64,000 nucleotides of DNA from Kitasatospora sp052076145 (lineage in GTDB: Bacteria > Actinomycetota > Actinomycetes > Streptomycetales > Streptomycetaceae), in the NCBI RefSeq assembly GCF_052076145.1, contig NZ_CP197246.1:1612001-1676000 (forward strand), read 5' to 3'. The notes under the pieces were generated by a model, which worked only from the letters and a program-made list of their open reading frames with translations, searched no databases and was not told where the DNA came from. Positions within the stretch are counted from its first letter, which is position 1, and every line of letters begins with the position of its first letter. The translations under genes were made by a program, and so were the position numbers. Of this stretch, positions 7,336 through 21,285 are shown in pieces.

Positions 7336-8715
7336 ATGCCCAGAATGAGTGCACCCAGTGCAGATACCGGAGCGGAGTCTCCGACCGGCGGCCCCGGCGA
7401 TCCCGGGCATGTCGCCACCGCAGGGCTGTCCCTGTCCCCCTTCCGCGGCCTGCGGTACGTCCCGGACCGGGTCGGCACCCTGGCGGCGGTCACCTCGCCT
7501 CCGTACGACGTCGTCGACCCCAACCGGCGGCTCGACCTGGAGACGGCCGACCCCCACAACATCGTCCGGCTGATCCTCCCCAGGCCCGAGCCCGACGACA
7601 GCGGCCACCGCCCCGACCGCGACACCCGCTACCGGCACGCCGCCCGGCTGCTCGCCGAGTGGCAGCGCGAGGGCGTGCTCTCCGCCGACGACGAACCGGC
7701 GCTGTACGTCTACGAGCAGCGCACCAGCGCCGACTTCCCCGGCGGCGAGCTGCTCCAGCGCGGCCTGATCGGCGCCCTCGCCGTCAGCGGCAGGGAGGCC
7801 GGCGTCGTGCTCCCGCACGAGGACGTGATGCCCCGCCCGGTCGCCGACCGCGTCGGCCTGATGCGCACCACCAAGGCCAACCTCGAACCGCTGCTGCTCA
7901 CCTACCGAGGCCACGGCGACGCCGCCGCCGTGATCGAGCGCACCGTCACGGGCGAACCGCTGCTCACCACGACCACCAGCGACGGCACCCACCACCGCCT
8001 CTGGGCCGTCACCGACCCGGCCGAGCTCGCCGAGGTCGCCCGCGACCTGGCCACCTGCCGCGCGCTGATCGCCGACGGGCACCACCGCTGGGAGATGTAC
8101 CTGCGCCTCCAGCGCGAGCACCGCCACCTCCCCCGCAGCCCCTGGGACAGGGGGCTCGTCCTGCTGGTCGACACCGCCCGCTACCCGCTCCGGGTCCGCG
8201 CCATCCACCGCGTGCTCTACCGGCTGCCCGTCGACCAGGCCCTGGCCGCGCTCGGCGACCACTGGCAGGTCAAGGAGGTCCCCGGGCCGCTGGACACCGC
8301 GCTCCAGGCCCTCGCCGAGGCCAAGCGGCAGGGCGGCAACTGCTTCCTGCTCACCGGCGGCGACAACGTCTTCTGGCTGCTCAGCGAGCCCGACGAGGCC
8401 CTGCTCGCGCAGACCGTACCGCCCGGCAAGCCCGAGGAGTGGCGCCGCCTGGACGCCACCGTGCTGCACGCCACCCTGCTCGACCACACCTGGCGTGTCC
8501 CGGACGGCCCCGACGACATCGGCTACCTGCACACCGCCGTCTCCGCCGAGCGCGAGGCCGCCCGCACCGGGGGCACCGCCGTACTGCTCAGCCCGGTCAA
8601 GGAGAGCGTCGTCCGCCGGCTGGCCGAGCAGGGCGTGACGATGCCCCGCAAGTCGACCTCCTTCGGCCCGAAGCCCGCCACCGGTCTGGTCCTGCGCAGC
8701 CTCGAACTGGGCTGA
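7336..8715 (+). CDS. DUF1015 family protein
   Basis: This 459-aa protein starts with the characteristic LSLSPFRGLRYVPDRVGTL and SPPYDVVDP motifs and continues with ADPHNIVRLILP, LIADGHHRWEMYLR and the C-terminal MPRKSTSFGPKPATGLVLR. DUF1015 proteins are widespread; one archaeal member (SerK) is an ADP-dependent serine kinase, but whether this one has kinase activity is unknown. The ADGHHR motif probably marks the active site. A second ATG nine bases downstream (7345) is an equally possible start. It is divergent from the TPR gene and ends before a strong terminator. Confidence 0.9.
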   Translation: MPRMSAPSADTGAESPTGGPGDPGHVATAGLSLSPFRGLRYVPDRVGTLAAVTSPPYDVVDPNRRLDLETADPHNIVRLILPRPEPDDSGHRPDRDTRYRHAARLLAEWQREGVLSADDEPALYVYEQRTSADFPGGELLQRGLIGALAVSGREAGVVLPHEDVMPRPVADRVGLMRTTKANLEPLLLTYRGHGDAAAVIERTVTGEPLLTTTTSDGTHHRLWAVTDPAELAEVARDLATCRALIADGHHRWEMYLRLQREHRHLPRSPWDRGLVLLVDTARYPLRVRAIHRVLYRLPVDQALAALGDHWQVKEVPGPLDTALQALAEAKRQGGNCFLLTGGDNVFWLLSEPDEALLAQTVPPGKPEEWRRLDATVLHATLLDHTWRVPDGPDDIGYLHTAVSAEREAARTGGTAVLLSPVKESVVRRLAEQGVTMPRKSTSFGPKPATGLVLRSLELG

Positions 8716-8730
8716 CCCGACAGACCCGTT

Positions 8731-8775
8731 GAACGAGAAAGGGCCCTGCCGGTCACCCGGCAGGGCCCTTCGTTC
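8731..8775. terminator. Bidirectional terminator between DUF1015 and RGG-TPR genes
   Basis: A long inverted repeat (GGGCCCTGCCGG, loop TCA, then the complement) is extended by flanking GAACGA/TTCGTTC. It lies 16 bp after the DUF1015 stop and 36 bp after the stop of the convergent gene. Confidence 0.85.
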
Positions 8776-8810
8776 ACACCTGGTCAGACCGCACCCGGTC
8801 AGACAGCCGG

Positions 8811-11186
8811 TCAGCGCTGCTGCTGGCCCCGGTCGTCGTCCTCGTCGATCTCGAGGTCGTCCTCGTCGTAGTACTCCTCGACGTCTTCCTCGTCCTCGTA
8901 GATGTCGCGGTTGTCGCCGGTGTCGTCCACCGCGACCTTCGCACGCGGCGCGGCCGACCGGTCGGGGCCGTCCTGCGACTCCTCGTCGTCCTCACCCTCA
9001 AGCTCGGGGTCGAGAGCGTCGACGAACTCCAGGCCGTCGATCTCGGCCAGCCGCTCGGAGGCGTTGGTCGAACCGTCCGTGTCGGCCTCGGCAGCCTTGG
9101 CGAACCAGTCGCGCGACTCCTCGCCACGCCCGGCCGCGATCAGCGCCTCGGCGTAGGCGTACCGCAGACGGGCCGTCCACGGGTGGATCGTGCTGGAGCC
9201 CAGCTCAGGGCTCTGCAGCGTCACCACGGCCGCCTCGAACTGGCCCATGTCACCACGCGCGCCGGACGCGACCAGGCGCATCTCGACCTGCCCGGCCTTG
9301 TCGAGCTGCTTGACCTCGGGCTCGCCGGCCATCGCCAGCGCCTTCTCCGGGCGGCCGAGGCCGCGCTCGCAGTCGGCCATCACGGGCCAGAGATCCACCC
9401 GGCCGGTCATCCGACGCGCCGCACGGAACTCGGTCAGCGCCTCGGCGTACCGCTGCGTCACGTACGAGGCGAAGCCCGCCGCCTCACGGACGGAGGCCAC
9501 GCGGGAGGCCAGCCGCAGAGCGACGCGGGAGTACTTGTACGCGTCCTCCGGCTCGGAGTCGAGCAGCCGGGCGACCATCACCAGGTTGCGCGCCACGTCG
9601 TCGGCCAGCGTCTTCGGCAGGCTCTTCAGGTCCTGGCGGACATCGGCGTCGATCTCAAAGCCGGTGACGTCCTCCGGGATCGGCATCCGGTGCACGGGCT
9701 CGTAGTTGCCCCGGCGGTCGTCGTAGTCCTGACGGTCGTCCCGGCGCGGGCCACGGTCATCGCGGTTGTAACCGCCACCGGAGGGACGGCCACCACGGTC
9801 ATCGCGGTTGTAACCGCCACCGGAGGGACGGCCTCCACGGTCGTCACGGCTGTAGCCACCGGACGGACGGTCACCACGGTCGTCGCGGCGCGGGCCACGG
9901 TCATCGCGGTTGAACCCACCGGAGGGACGGCCGCCACGGTCGTCACGGTTGAAGCCGCCCGAGGGACGGTCGTCCCGACGGAAGCCACCACCGGAGGGAC
10001 GGTCATCGCGGTTGAACCCGCCACCCGACGGACGGCCACCACGATCGTCACGGTTGAACCCGCCCGACGGACGGTCGTCGCGGCGCGGCCCACGGTCGTC
10101 ACGGTTGAAGCCGCCCGAGGGACGGTCGTCCCGACGGAAGCCACCACCGGAGGGACGGTCATCGCGGTTGAACCCGCCACCCGACGGACGGTCATCCCGA
10201 CGCGGGCGGTCGTAACCACCGGACGGACGGTCGTCACGGTTGAACCCGCCCGACGGACGGTCGTCGCGGCGCGGCCCACGGTCGTCACGGTTGAAGCCGC
10301 CCGAGGGACGGTCGTCCCGACGGAAGCCACCACCGGACGGACGGTCATCGCGGTTGAACCCGCCACCCGACGGACGACCACCACGATCGTCACGGTTGAA
10401 CCCGCCCGACGGACGGTCGTCGCGACGCGGCCCACGGTCGAAACCACCCGACGGACGGTCACCACGGTCGTCGCGGCGCGGGCCACGGTCGTCACGGTTG
10501 AACCCACCGGACGGACGGTCATCGCGACGGAAGCCACCACCCGACGGACGGTCACCACCGAACGAACGACCACCACGGTCGTCACGGTCACGGTTGAAAC
10601 CGCCACCCGACGGACGGTCGTCACGGTTGAAACCGCCACCCGAGGGGCGGCCACCACGGTCATCGCGGTTGAAACCGCCACCAGACGGGCGGCCACCACG
10701 ATCGTCACGGTTGAAACCGCCACCAGACGGGCGGCCACCACGGTCATCGCGGTTGAAACCGCCACCAGACGGACGACCGCCACGATCGTCACGGTTGAAA
10801 CCGCCACCAGACGGGCGGCCACCACGGTCATCGCGGTTGAACCCGCCACCCGACGGACGACCGCCACGATCGTCACGGTTGAAACCGCCACCCGAGGGGC
10901 GGCCACCACGATCGTCACGGTTGAAACCGCCACCAGACGGACGACCGCCACGGTCATCGCGGTTGAAGCCGCCACCACTGGACGGACGGTCGTCACGGTT
11001 GTAACCGCCGCCGCCGGAGGGACGACCGCCACGGTCATCCCGGTTGTAGCCACCGCCCGTCGGGCGATCGCCACGGTCGTCGCGGCGCGGCCCACGGTCG
11101 TTCGACCAGCTCCCACGCGACCGGGAGTCTTGGCCGCGGCCGTCGTCCGATCGACGCTCGGGACGGTCCTGGGGAGGGTACGACAT
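8811..11186 (-). CDS. RGG-repeat/TPR protein with acidic tail
   Basis: The reading frame from ATG 11186 encodes 791 residues in three parts. Residues about 25-485 are almost wholly Gly, Arg, Asp, Asn, Pro and Ser, built from a 14-residue unit GGRPSGGGFNRDDR and variants; nine near-perfect units follow one another around 10.6-11.0 kb. Residues about 495-720 are a soluble helical region with TPR character (DDVARNLVMVARLLDSEPED, YAEALTEFRAARRMTGRVD). The last 70 or so are strongly acidic (DEEDVEEYYDEDDLE). RGG-type stretches bind RNA and promote condensate formation. The gene lies just downstream of the rRNA operon on the same strand, behind its terminator. Homologs with shorter repeats are common in Streptomyces, but no function is established. 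The upstream extension is rejected because it runs into the 5S gene. Confidence 0.85.
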   Translation of the reverse strand: MSYPPQDRPERRSDDGRGQDSRSRGSWSNDRGPRRDDRGDRPTGGGYNRDDRGGRPSGGGGYNRDDRPSSGGGFNRDDRGGRPSGGGFNRDDRGGRPSGGGFNRDDRGGRPSGGGFNRDDRGGRPSGGGFNRDDRGGRPSGGGFNRDDRGGRPSGGGFNRDDRGGRPSGGGFNRDDRGGRPSGGGFNRDDRPSGGGFNRDRDDRGGRSFGGDRPSGGGFRRDDRPSGGFNRDDRGPRRDDRGDRPSGGFDRGPRRDDRPSGGFNRDDRGGRPSGGGFNRDDRPSGGGFRRDDRPSGGFNRDDRGPRRDDRPSGGFNRDDRPSGGYDRPRRDDRPSGGGFNRDDRPSGGGFRRDDRPSGGFNRDDRGPRRDDRPSGGFNRDDRGGRPSGGGFNRDDRPSGGGFRRDDRPSGGFNRDDRGGRPSGGFNRDDRGPRRDDRGDRPSGGYSRDDRGGRPSGGGYNRDDRGGRPSGGGYNRDDRGPRRDDRQDYDDRRGNYEPVHRMPIPEDVTGFEIDADVRQDLKSLPKTLADDVARNLVMVARLLDSEPEDAYKYSRVALRLASRVASVREAAGFASYVTQRYAEALTEFRAARRMTGRVDLWPVMADCERGLGRPEKALAMAGEPEVKQLDKAGQVEMRLVASGARGDMGQFEAAVVTLQSPELGSSTIHPWTARLRYAYAEALIAAGRGEESRDWFAKAAEADTDGSTNASERLAEIDGLEFVDALDPELEGEDDEESQDGPDRSAAPRAKVAVDDTGDNRDIYEDEEDVEEYYDEDDLEIDEDDDRGQQQR
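9728..11110 (-). repeat. 42-bp tandem repeat array encoding RGG-like units
   Basis: The DNA repeats with a 42-bp period (14 codons) in its most regular part, with many shorter 24-33-bp variants elsewhere. Copies differ mainly at third positions, including alternating ATCG/GTCG in the DDR codons. Lengths are multiples of three, so slippage would keep the frame. Confidence 0.9.
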
Positions 11187-11361
11187 CGTGGTGACTCCTT
11201 CTGCTGCTCTGCTGCACCGTGCTACCGAGACGAGGTCATCGCCCGGCACGGTCTGATGCGGGCCACCTGGCCACACACCATCTCCATTGTCCGACATACC
11301 GGGCCGTCCCGCGTTGTGCGGCACCGGCCGACCGGCTGTCGGGTACGTCCAGAAAAAACAA

Positions 11362-11404
11362 AAAGGCCGTGGGCCCCAGCGAATCGCTGGGGCCCACGGC
11401 CTTT
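11362..11404 (-). terminator. rRNA operon terminator
   Basis: A perfect 21-bp stem (AAAGGCCGTGGGCCCCAGCGA and its complement) lies 9 bp downstream of the 5S gene. On the minus strand it is followed by a T-rich run (TTTTTGTTTTTTCT), an unusually classical intrinsic terminator for a streptomycete, as expected at the end of an rrn operon. Confidence 0.95.
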
Positions 11405-11412
11405 GAATAATT

Positions 11413-11530
11413 GTTCGGCGGCGTCCTACTCTCCCACAGGGTCCCCCCTGCAGTACCATCGGCGCTACGAGGCTTAGCTTCCGGGTTCGGAATGTAACCG
11501 GGCGTTTCCCTCGTGCTATGACCACCGAAA
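11413..11530 (-). rRNA. rrf: 5S ribosomal RNA
   Basis: The minus strand reads GTTTCGGTGGTCATAGCACG at its 5' end and GTAGGACGCCGCCGAACA at its 3' end, the actinobacterial 5S termini. The length of about 118 nt is normal. It is the last gene of the rRNA operon, about 140 bp after 23S. Ends are accurate to a few bases. Confidence 0.97.
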
Positions 11531-11647
11531 CCCTATCGGGTATTCAGCGAAACACACTTTTTAGTTGATAAGTGTTTTCTTGAATCGTGGCTGAGTCGAT
11601 TGAATCGACTCGGTTGCCGGCGATAGCTGTTCGCTACCCGGGAACCA

Positions 11648-11668
11648 CACAGTGAACGCGAGCGTCTG
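11648..11668 (-). ncRNA. 23S processing stem, 3' strand
   Basis: This 21-nt stretch pairs with 14794-14814 at the other end of 23S, with only two G-U wobbles. Such stems are cut by RNase III to release pre-23S rRNA. Confidence 0.8.
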
Positions 11669-11671
11669 AGG

Positions 11672-16598
<4,927 letters not shown>

Positions 16599-16756
16599 AT
16601 GTTTTCCGGATATCCGGTTCACACTCGCGTTGAGCGGCACGACAACCACCGGAATAGGCGGCCCCGTGCACTGCGTCCTCGCTGTGTTTTATTACTAAAG
16701 GAATCTCCAACCCGGAACGCCGAAACGATCCAGGCCGGGGATGTCAACATATCTGG

Positions 16757-16790
16757 CGTTGACTTTTGGCACGCTGTTGAGTTCTCAAGG
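16757..16790 (-). promoter_or_regulatory. Conserved rRNA leader element
   Basis: The minus strand reads CCTTGAGAACTCAACAGCG followed by TGCCAAAAGTCAACG. This box-A-like leader element is typical upstream of actinobacterial 16S genes and is associated with antitermination and rRNA processing. Confidence 0.75.
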
Positions 16791-16839
16791 AACGGACGCT
16801 TCCTTCAAGCCGCTCTCGCAAGCTCTCCGGGCGCTTCGT

Positions 16840-17120
16840 TCTTTCGTGTTTCAAGCTTATCAGACGTTTTCCGCTCCGCTTTCCGGAGTTTCATTCATTC
16901 CGATTTACTCGGTGCCTTTCGGCGCTCCCGAACTCTATCAGAGTTATCGGAGCTGCTTTCTCGCTCGAAACTCTCGAAAAAGCGCGCGCCGAACCGCTCA
17001 TCTGATTCGGGGTTCCACCTGTGATCTCAGTCGGACCGGGCGAGCCGAGCGGCTCTCCCGTGTGTCCGTCCGTAACAGGCGGCTCGGACTACGTTAGGGC
17101 AACGAAAGGGCTCCGTCAAA
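16840..17120 (-). promoter_or_regulatory. Probable rRNA operon promoter region
   Basis: The 500 bp between 16S and the tyrS terminator has no gene and is less GC-rich than its surroundings. Several minus-strand -10-like hexamers occur, including GATAAGCT (16854-16861) and GATAGAGT (16932-16939). Streptomyces rrn operons usually have multiple tandem promoters. I cannot fix the start points, and -35 matches are weak. Confidence 0.45.
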
Positions 17121-17122
17121 CA

Positions 17123-17158
17123 CCGAGGGGCCGGATCTGACTCGATCCGGCCCCTCGG
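17123..17158 (-). terminator. Terminator after tyrS
   Basis: A perfect 15-bp stem (CCGAGGGGCCGGATC and complement) with a 6-nt loop begins 32 bp after the tyrS stop. It separates tyrS from the rRNA promoters. Confidence 0.9.
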
Positions 17159-17190
17159 GTCCGTACTCACTGCTCAGCTGCGGTGCACTT

Positions 17191-18465
17191 TCAGCCAGTC
17201 GGGTTCAACTCGATGGCTGCCAGGTTGCGCTTGCCCCGGCGCAGCACGAGCCAGCGGCCGTGCAGCAGGTCGGTGGCGGCGGGGATGGTCTCCTCGTCGG
17301 TGACCTTGGCGTTGTTGAGGTAGGCGCCGCCTTCCTTCACCGTGCGGCGGGCGGCCGAACGGCTGGGGGCGAGACCGGCCTCGACCAGGAGGTCGACGAC
17401 GGGGAGCAGCTCGGTGACGGTCGCCTTGGGGACCTCGGCGAGGGCGGCGGCCAGGGTGGCGGCCTCCAGTTCGGCGAGGTCGCCCTGGCCGAAGAGGGCC
17501 TTGGAAGCGGCGACGGCACGCTCGTACTGGTCCGCGCCGTGGAGCATCGTGGTGAGCTCCTCGGCAAGGGCGCGCTGGGCCAGCCGGGCCTGCGGACGGT
17601 CGATCGTCTCGCGCTCCAGCTCCTCGATCTCCTCCCGCGAGCGGAAGGAGAAGATCCGGAGGAAGTTGGGGACGTCCCGGTCGTCCATGTTCAGCCAGAA
17701 CTGGTAGAACGCGTACGGGGTGGTCAGCTCCGGGTCGAGCCAGACCGTGCCGGTCTCCGTCTTGCCGAACTTGGTGCCGTCCGCCTTGACGATCAGCGGG
17801 GTCGCGACCAGGTGGACGGACTTGCCCTCGGCCTTGCGGATGAGGTCGCTGCCGGCCGTGAGGTTGCCCCACTGGTCGCTGCCGCCGGTCTGAAGGGTGC
17901 AGTTGTAGCGGCGGTTCAGCTCCAGGTAGTCCATGCCCTGGAGGATCTGGTAGCTGAACTCGGTGTAGCTGATGCCGGCGTCGGAGTTGAGCCGTCGGGC
18001 GACGGCCTCCTTGGCGATCATGTTGTTGACGCGGAAGTACTTGCCCACGTCACGCAGCAGGCCGATCGCCGACATGCCGGACGTCCAGTCCAGGTTGTTG
18101 ACCATCCGGGCCGCGTACTCGCCCTCGAAGTCGAGGAGCTTCGAGATCTGGCCGCGGAGGCGGTCGACCCAGGCGGCGACCGTCTCGACGTCGTTGAGGA
18201 CGCGCTCGGCGGTGGGCTTGGGGTCGCCGATCAGGCCGGTGGCTCCGCCGACCAGGCCGAGCGGGAAGTTACCGGCCAGCTGGAGGCGGCGCATGGTGAG
18301 GATCTGCACGAGGTTGCCCAGGTGCAGGCTCGGGGCCGTCGGGTCGAAGCCGCAATAGAACGTGACCGGGCCGTCCGCGAACGCCTTGCGCAGTGCGTCC
18401 TCGTCGGTGGACAGGGCGATCAGGCCTCGCCACCGCAGCTCGTCGACGATGTCCGTCACGGTCAC
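17191..18465 (-). CDS. tyrS: Tyrosyl-tRNA synthetase
   Basis: A 424-aa class I aminoacyl-tRNA synthetase that charges tRNA-Tyr. The HIGH-like motif is in DPTAPSLHLGNLV, the tyrosine pocket includes QGMDYLELNRRYNCTLQTGG, and the KMSKS-type loop reads KFGKTETG. The C-terminal S4 tRNA-binding domain is AGLAPSRSAARRTVKEGGAYLNN. Length is normal. GTG at 18465 follows GAAGGAGAA closely; a second in-frame GTG at 18459 is also possible. In Mycobacterium tyrS (Rv1689) neighbours the TPR-HAD-tlyA-nadK block; here the rRNA operon and the RGG gene lie between. Confidence 0.97.
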   Translation of the reverse strand: MTVTDIVDELRWRGLIALSTDEDALRKAFADGPVTFYCGFDPTAPSLHLGNLVQILTMRRLQLAGNFPLGLVGGATGLIGDPKPTAERVLNDVETVAAWVDRLRGQISKLLDFEGEYAARMVNNLDWTSGMSAIGLLRDVGKYFRVNNMIAKEAVARRLNSDAGISYTEFSYQILQGMDYLELNRRYNCTLQTGGSDQWGNLTAGSDLIRKAEGKSVHLVATPLIVKADGTKFGKTETGTVWLDPELTTPYAFYQFWLNMDDRDVPNFLRIFSFRSREEIEELERETIDRPQARLAQRALAEELTTMLHGADQYERAVAASKALFGQGDLAELEAATLAAALAEVPKATVTELLPVVDLLVEAGLAPSRSAARRTVKEGGAYLNNAKVTDEETIPAATDLLHGRWLVLRRGKRNLAAIELNPTG

Positions 18466-18739
18466 GCTTCTCCTTCGGTCGGGCGCCAGGTGTTGTTCGG
18501 CGGCCCGGCCATCGGGCCCCTCGCCTGGACGACTCCAGCGTTCTAGAGAGTACGCGTTCGTGGCCAGCGAGTTTTCCGGTGGGCCGTCGGCGCTCCGGGA
18601 GGTCCCGGGGGGCGGGCGAAATTCCGTTGTTCCCGGGGGTGGTGGCGGTTCACAGTGGGTCGACGACCGCCGTCCGGGCGGGCGGGGTGGATCGAGGACG
18701 GCTGGGCCGTCGGGCACAGCCGCCGGGGAGGTGGCCGGG

Positions 18740-19249
18740 ATGCGCAACACGCTGGTACTGAACGCGAGCTACGAGCCGCTGACGACGGTGTCGCTCCAGC
18801 GGGCCGTGGTGCTCGTACTGCAGGACAAGGCCGTGGTCGAGCACGCGCACCCGATCCGGGTGGTGCGTGGCACGGGGGTGGCCGTACCGGTGCCTCGGGT
18901 GATCAGACTGACCCGGTACGTGCGGGTGCCGTTCCGACAACGGGCGCCGTGGTCGCGGCGTGGGGTGCTCGTCCGGGACCAGCACCTGTGCGCGTACTGC
19001 GGGCGGCGGGCCACCACCGTCGATCACCTTCAGCCGAAGTCGCGCGGCGGGGCGGACAGTTGGCTGAACACCGTGGCCGCGTGCGCCGAGGACAACCAGC
19101 GCAAGGCGGACCGGACTCCGGAGCAGGCCGGGATGCGGCTGCTCCGGCAGCCGTTCGAGCCGACTCCCGAGGCGACGTTGATGCTGGCGCTCGGGCTGCG
19201 CGGCGGCGAGGTCCGGGAGCTCGCCGCCTGGCTGCCTGCGGCGGCCTGA
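18740..19249 (+). CDS. HNH endonuclease
   Basis: The 169-aa protein starts with MRNTLVLNASYEPLTTVSLQ, a common opening of stand-alone actinobacterial HNH proteins. The nuclease core has zinc cysteines in LCAYCGRR, the catalytic VDHLQPKSRGG, and the late N and C/N residues in NTVAACAEDNQRKADR. These proteins cut or nick DNA; no biological role is known for this subfamily. GGGGAGG precedes the ATG. It is divergent from tyrS and convergent with the next gene. No methylase or other restriction partner is adjacent. Confidence 0.9.
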   Translation: MRNTLVLNASYEPLTTVSLQRAVVLVLQDKAVVEHAHPIRVVRGTGVAVPVPRVIRLTRYVRVPFRQRAPWSRRGVLVRDQHLCAYCGRRATTVDHLQPKSRGGADSWLNTVAACAEDNQRKADRTPEQAGMRLLRQPFEPTPEATLMLALGLRGGEVRELAAWLPAAA

Positions 19250-19274
19250 CCGGCGGGTACGGGCCCGGAGTGTC

Positions 19275-21176
19275 CTAGCTCTTGGACTGGAAGGCGGTGG
19301 CGATGCCGAAGTTGGCCGAGTGATCGGGGACGACGACGAACTTGCCGCCGCCTGCCAGTACCCGGCCGGAGGTGAGCAGCGAGCCGGTGCCCTGGGGGTA
19401 GGCGCCGCCTGCCGTCTCCTGGCCGCCGGTGAGCGGGAAGCGGCTGAGGTGGGCGGGCTGGTCGAGGCGTTCGTCGACGGCCAGCAGGAGCGCGCCGTTG
19501 TCGAAGCCGACGGCGCGGGCCTTCCCCTTCTCAGTGGGCTGCGTCTTCCAGAGCGGCTTTCCGGTGGCCAGGTCGTACGCGGTGACCGACGTCGCGCTGC
19601 CGTCCGTCGGGGTGAGCGTGGTGACCATCGACTGGCCTTGGAAATACGCGTTCGGGACGGCGTCGAAGCTGCCCCGGGAGACGTCGAGGCGGCCGGCCGG
19701 GGTGGAGAGCGGGATCTCGGCGGCCGGGTCTCCGGCAGCGCCCCAGGCGAACACCTTGTCGTCGGTGGGCTTGTCGCCGGTGGTGAGGACGGCGGCGGGC
19801 TCGGCCGAGAGCACCGTGACGGTCTTCGGCTGGTTGTTGAGCCCGCGCCACCACTTGACCTTGCCGTCGCCGGCGTTCAGCGCGACGGCCTGGTCGACGG
19901 GGGCGCTGTCGGCGCAGCTGCTGTGCAGCAGGACGGTGGCGCCGCTCGCGCTGCCGGAGAGGGTGCAGTACTTGCCCTGGCCGGCGTACTGCCAGGAGTC
20001 CTTGCCGTCGGCGGCGGCCCAGGCCGAGACCTTGTCGTCGCCGACCGCGATCACCGAGGTGTCGGTGACGGAGACGTGCGCGGCGTAGTTCTCCTTGGCG
20101 TCGGAGAGCGTCTTCGTCCAGCTGGTCTTGCCGGTCTTGGTGTCGACGGCGGCCAGCAGGTTGCACGGGCTCTTGGGGTCGGCCTGGGGCCGGAACAGGG
20201 CTGCGCCGAGCCCGGCGGAGCTGACGGTGGGTGAGAGACCGCAGGCGACCGCGCCGGGGGCGGGGGGCGCGACCGTCCAAGTGGGCTTGCCGTCGGCCAG
20301 GGCGTAGGCGTGCACGCCGGTGGTGTCGGCGCGGACCACGGCCTCGGCGAGCAGCCAACTGCCGACCAGGCTGTCGTCGGCACCGGCCGGGGCAGCAGCG
20401 GCGGGCTGGGCGGTCCAGGCCTTGGCGTGGGCGACGGCGAAGCCGGGGGCGGCTGCGGTCGAGTCGCCGGGGGCGGGGCTGCTGCCGTCGTCGCTGGTGA
20501 CCAGGACTCCGGCCGTGACGAGGACGGCGAGCGCGGCGGCGCCGGCTCCGGCGCGGATCGCGAGGGCGCGGCGGCTGGGGGCGTGGTCGGCGGAGATCAC
20601 CGCGTCGGCGGCGGCCTTCGCACGCTCGACCAGGCCGGGACGGGCGGCGGGCTCACCGTCTGCCTCGGGGTCGGCCTCAGGGGCGACGGCAGCCTTGGGC
20701 ACGGGGTCGGTCGCAGCGGCAAAAGGCGCGGGCGCGACGGGCGCGGAGGCGAAGGGATCCGCAGCGGGAGGCGTCTGACCGAACGGGTCGACGGCGGGCT
20801 CGCCGGAGCCGTACGGGGCGTAGTAGCCGTCGGCGCCGGGCGGGGTGTAGTAGCCGTCGGCGCCGGGCGGTGCGTAGAGCTGGTGCTGCTGCTCGGTCTC
20901 CGGGTACGCGGGGTAGTAGCCCTCGGGTGCGTAGCCCTGGTAGGCGTCGGGCTCGCGCTGCTCAGGGAAGCCGGGCTGGACGGGCTGGGCGGACTGCCAC
21001 TGGCCCTGGCCCTGGTCGGGGGTGCCCCACTGCTGCTGGTCGGGGCCCGGGTAGGGCTGCTGCTGCCCGTCGGCCCACGGGTCGGCCCCCTGGCCCTGCT
21101 GCTGGGGGTACCAGGGCTGCTGGTAGTCGTACCCGACGGGCTCCTGCCCGGCGGTGCCGGAGTGCTCCTGAGCCAT
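19275..21176 (-). CDS. PQQ-type beta-propeller membrane protein with Gln/Pro/Tyr-rich cytoplasmic region
   Basis: Of 633 residues, the first 190 or so are low complexity (Gln, Pro, Tyr, Gly) with a repeated PGADGYY unit. One transmembrane helix follows at about 208-228 (GAGAAALAVLVTAGVLVTSD), and the remaining 400 residues are outside the membrane with PQQ/WD-like beta-propeller strands (VDTKTGKTSWTKTL, YDLATGKPLWKTQ, ALNAGDGKVKWWRGL). This architecture is common in Streptomyces and usually of unknown function. Predicted topology is cytoplasmic N-terminus and extracellular propeller. No catalytic site is evident. Confidence 0.82.
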   Translation of the reverse strand: MAQEHSGTAGQEPVGYDYQQPWYPQQQGQGADPWADGQQQPYPGPDQQQWGTPDQGQGQWQSAQPVQPGFPEQREPDAYQGYAPEGYYPAYPETEQQHQLYAPPGADGYYTPPGADGYYAPYGSGEPAVDPFGQTPPAADPFASAPVAPAPFAAATDPVPKAAVAPEADPEADGEPAARPGLVERAKAAADAVISADHAPSRRALAIRAGAGAAALAVLVTAGVLVTSDDGSSPAPGDSTAAAPGFAVAHAKAWTAQPAAAAPAGADDSLVGSWLLAEAVVRADTTGVHAYALADGKPTWTVAPPAPGAVACGLSPTVSSAGLGAALFRPQADPKSPCNLLAAVDTKTGKTSWTKTLSDAKENYAAHVSVTDTSVIAVGDDKVSAWAAADGKDSWQYAGQGKYCTLSGSASGATVLLHSSCADSAPVDQAVALNAGDGKVKWWRGLNNQPKTVTVLSAEPAAVLTTGDKPTDDKVFAWGAAGDPAAEIPLSTPAGRLDVSRGSFDAVPNAYFQGQSMVTTLTPTDGSATSVTAYDLATGKPLWKTQPTEKGKARAVGFDNGALLLAVDERLDQPAHLSRFPLTGGQETAGGAYPQGTGSLLTSGRVLAGGGKFVVVPDHSANFGIATAFQSKS

Positions 21177-21285
21177 GCGTTCCGTCCGTCCAGACTGCTT
21201 GCTGCGGCTGCCAGCATCTCACGAGCGGCAGGGCGGCCCGGCCGGATCGGGACCGGCCGGGCACTGGTCGGACGCTGAGCGGGCG

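Noticed and set aside
9728..11110. Regular 42-bp repeats resembling a CRISPR array
   Set aside because: No unique spacers; the repeats translate in frame and no cas genes are present.
9183..11477. Large plus-strand reading frame opposite the RGG gene
   Set aside because: It is the antisense of the GC-rich repeats, giving a Thr/Val/Arg repeat product without start context or homology.
18740..19249. HNH gene as part of a restriction or defence system
   Set aside because: No methylase, helicase or toxin is adjacent; it is a widespread stand-alone actinobacterial gene.
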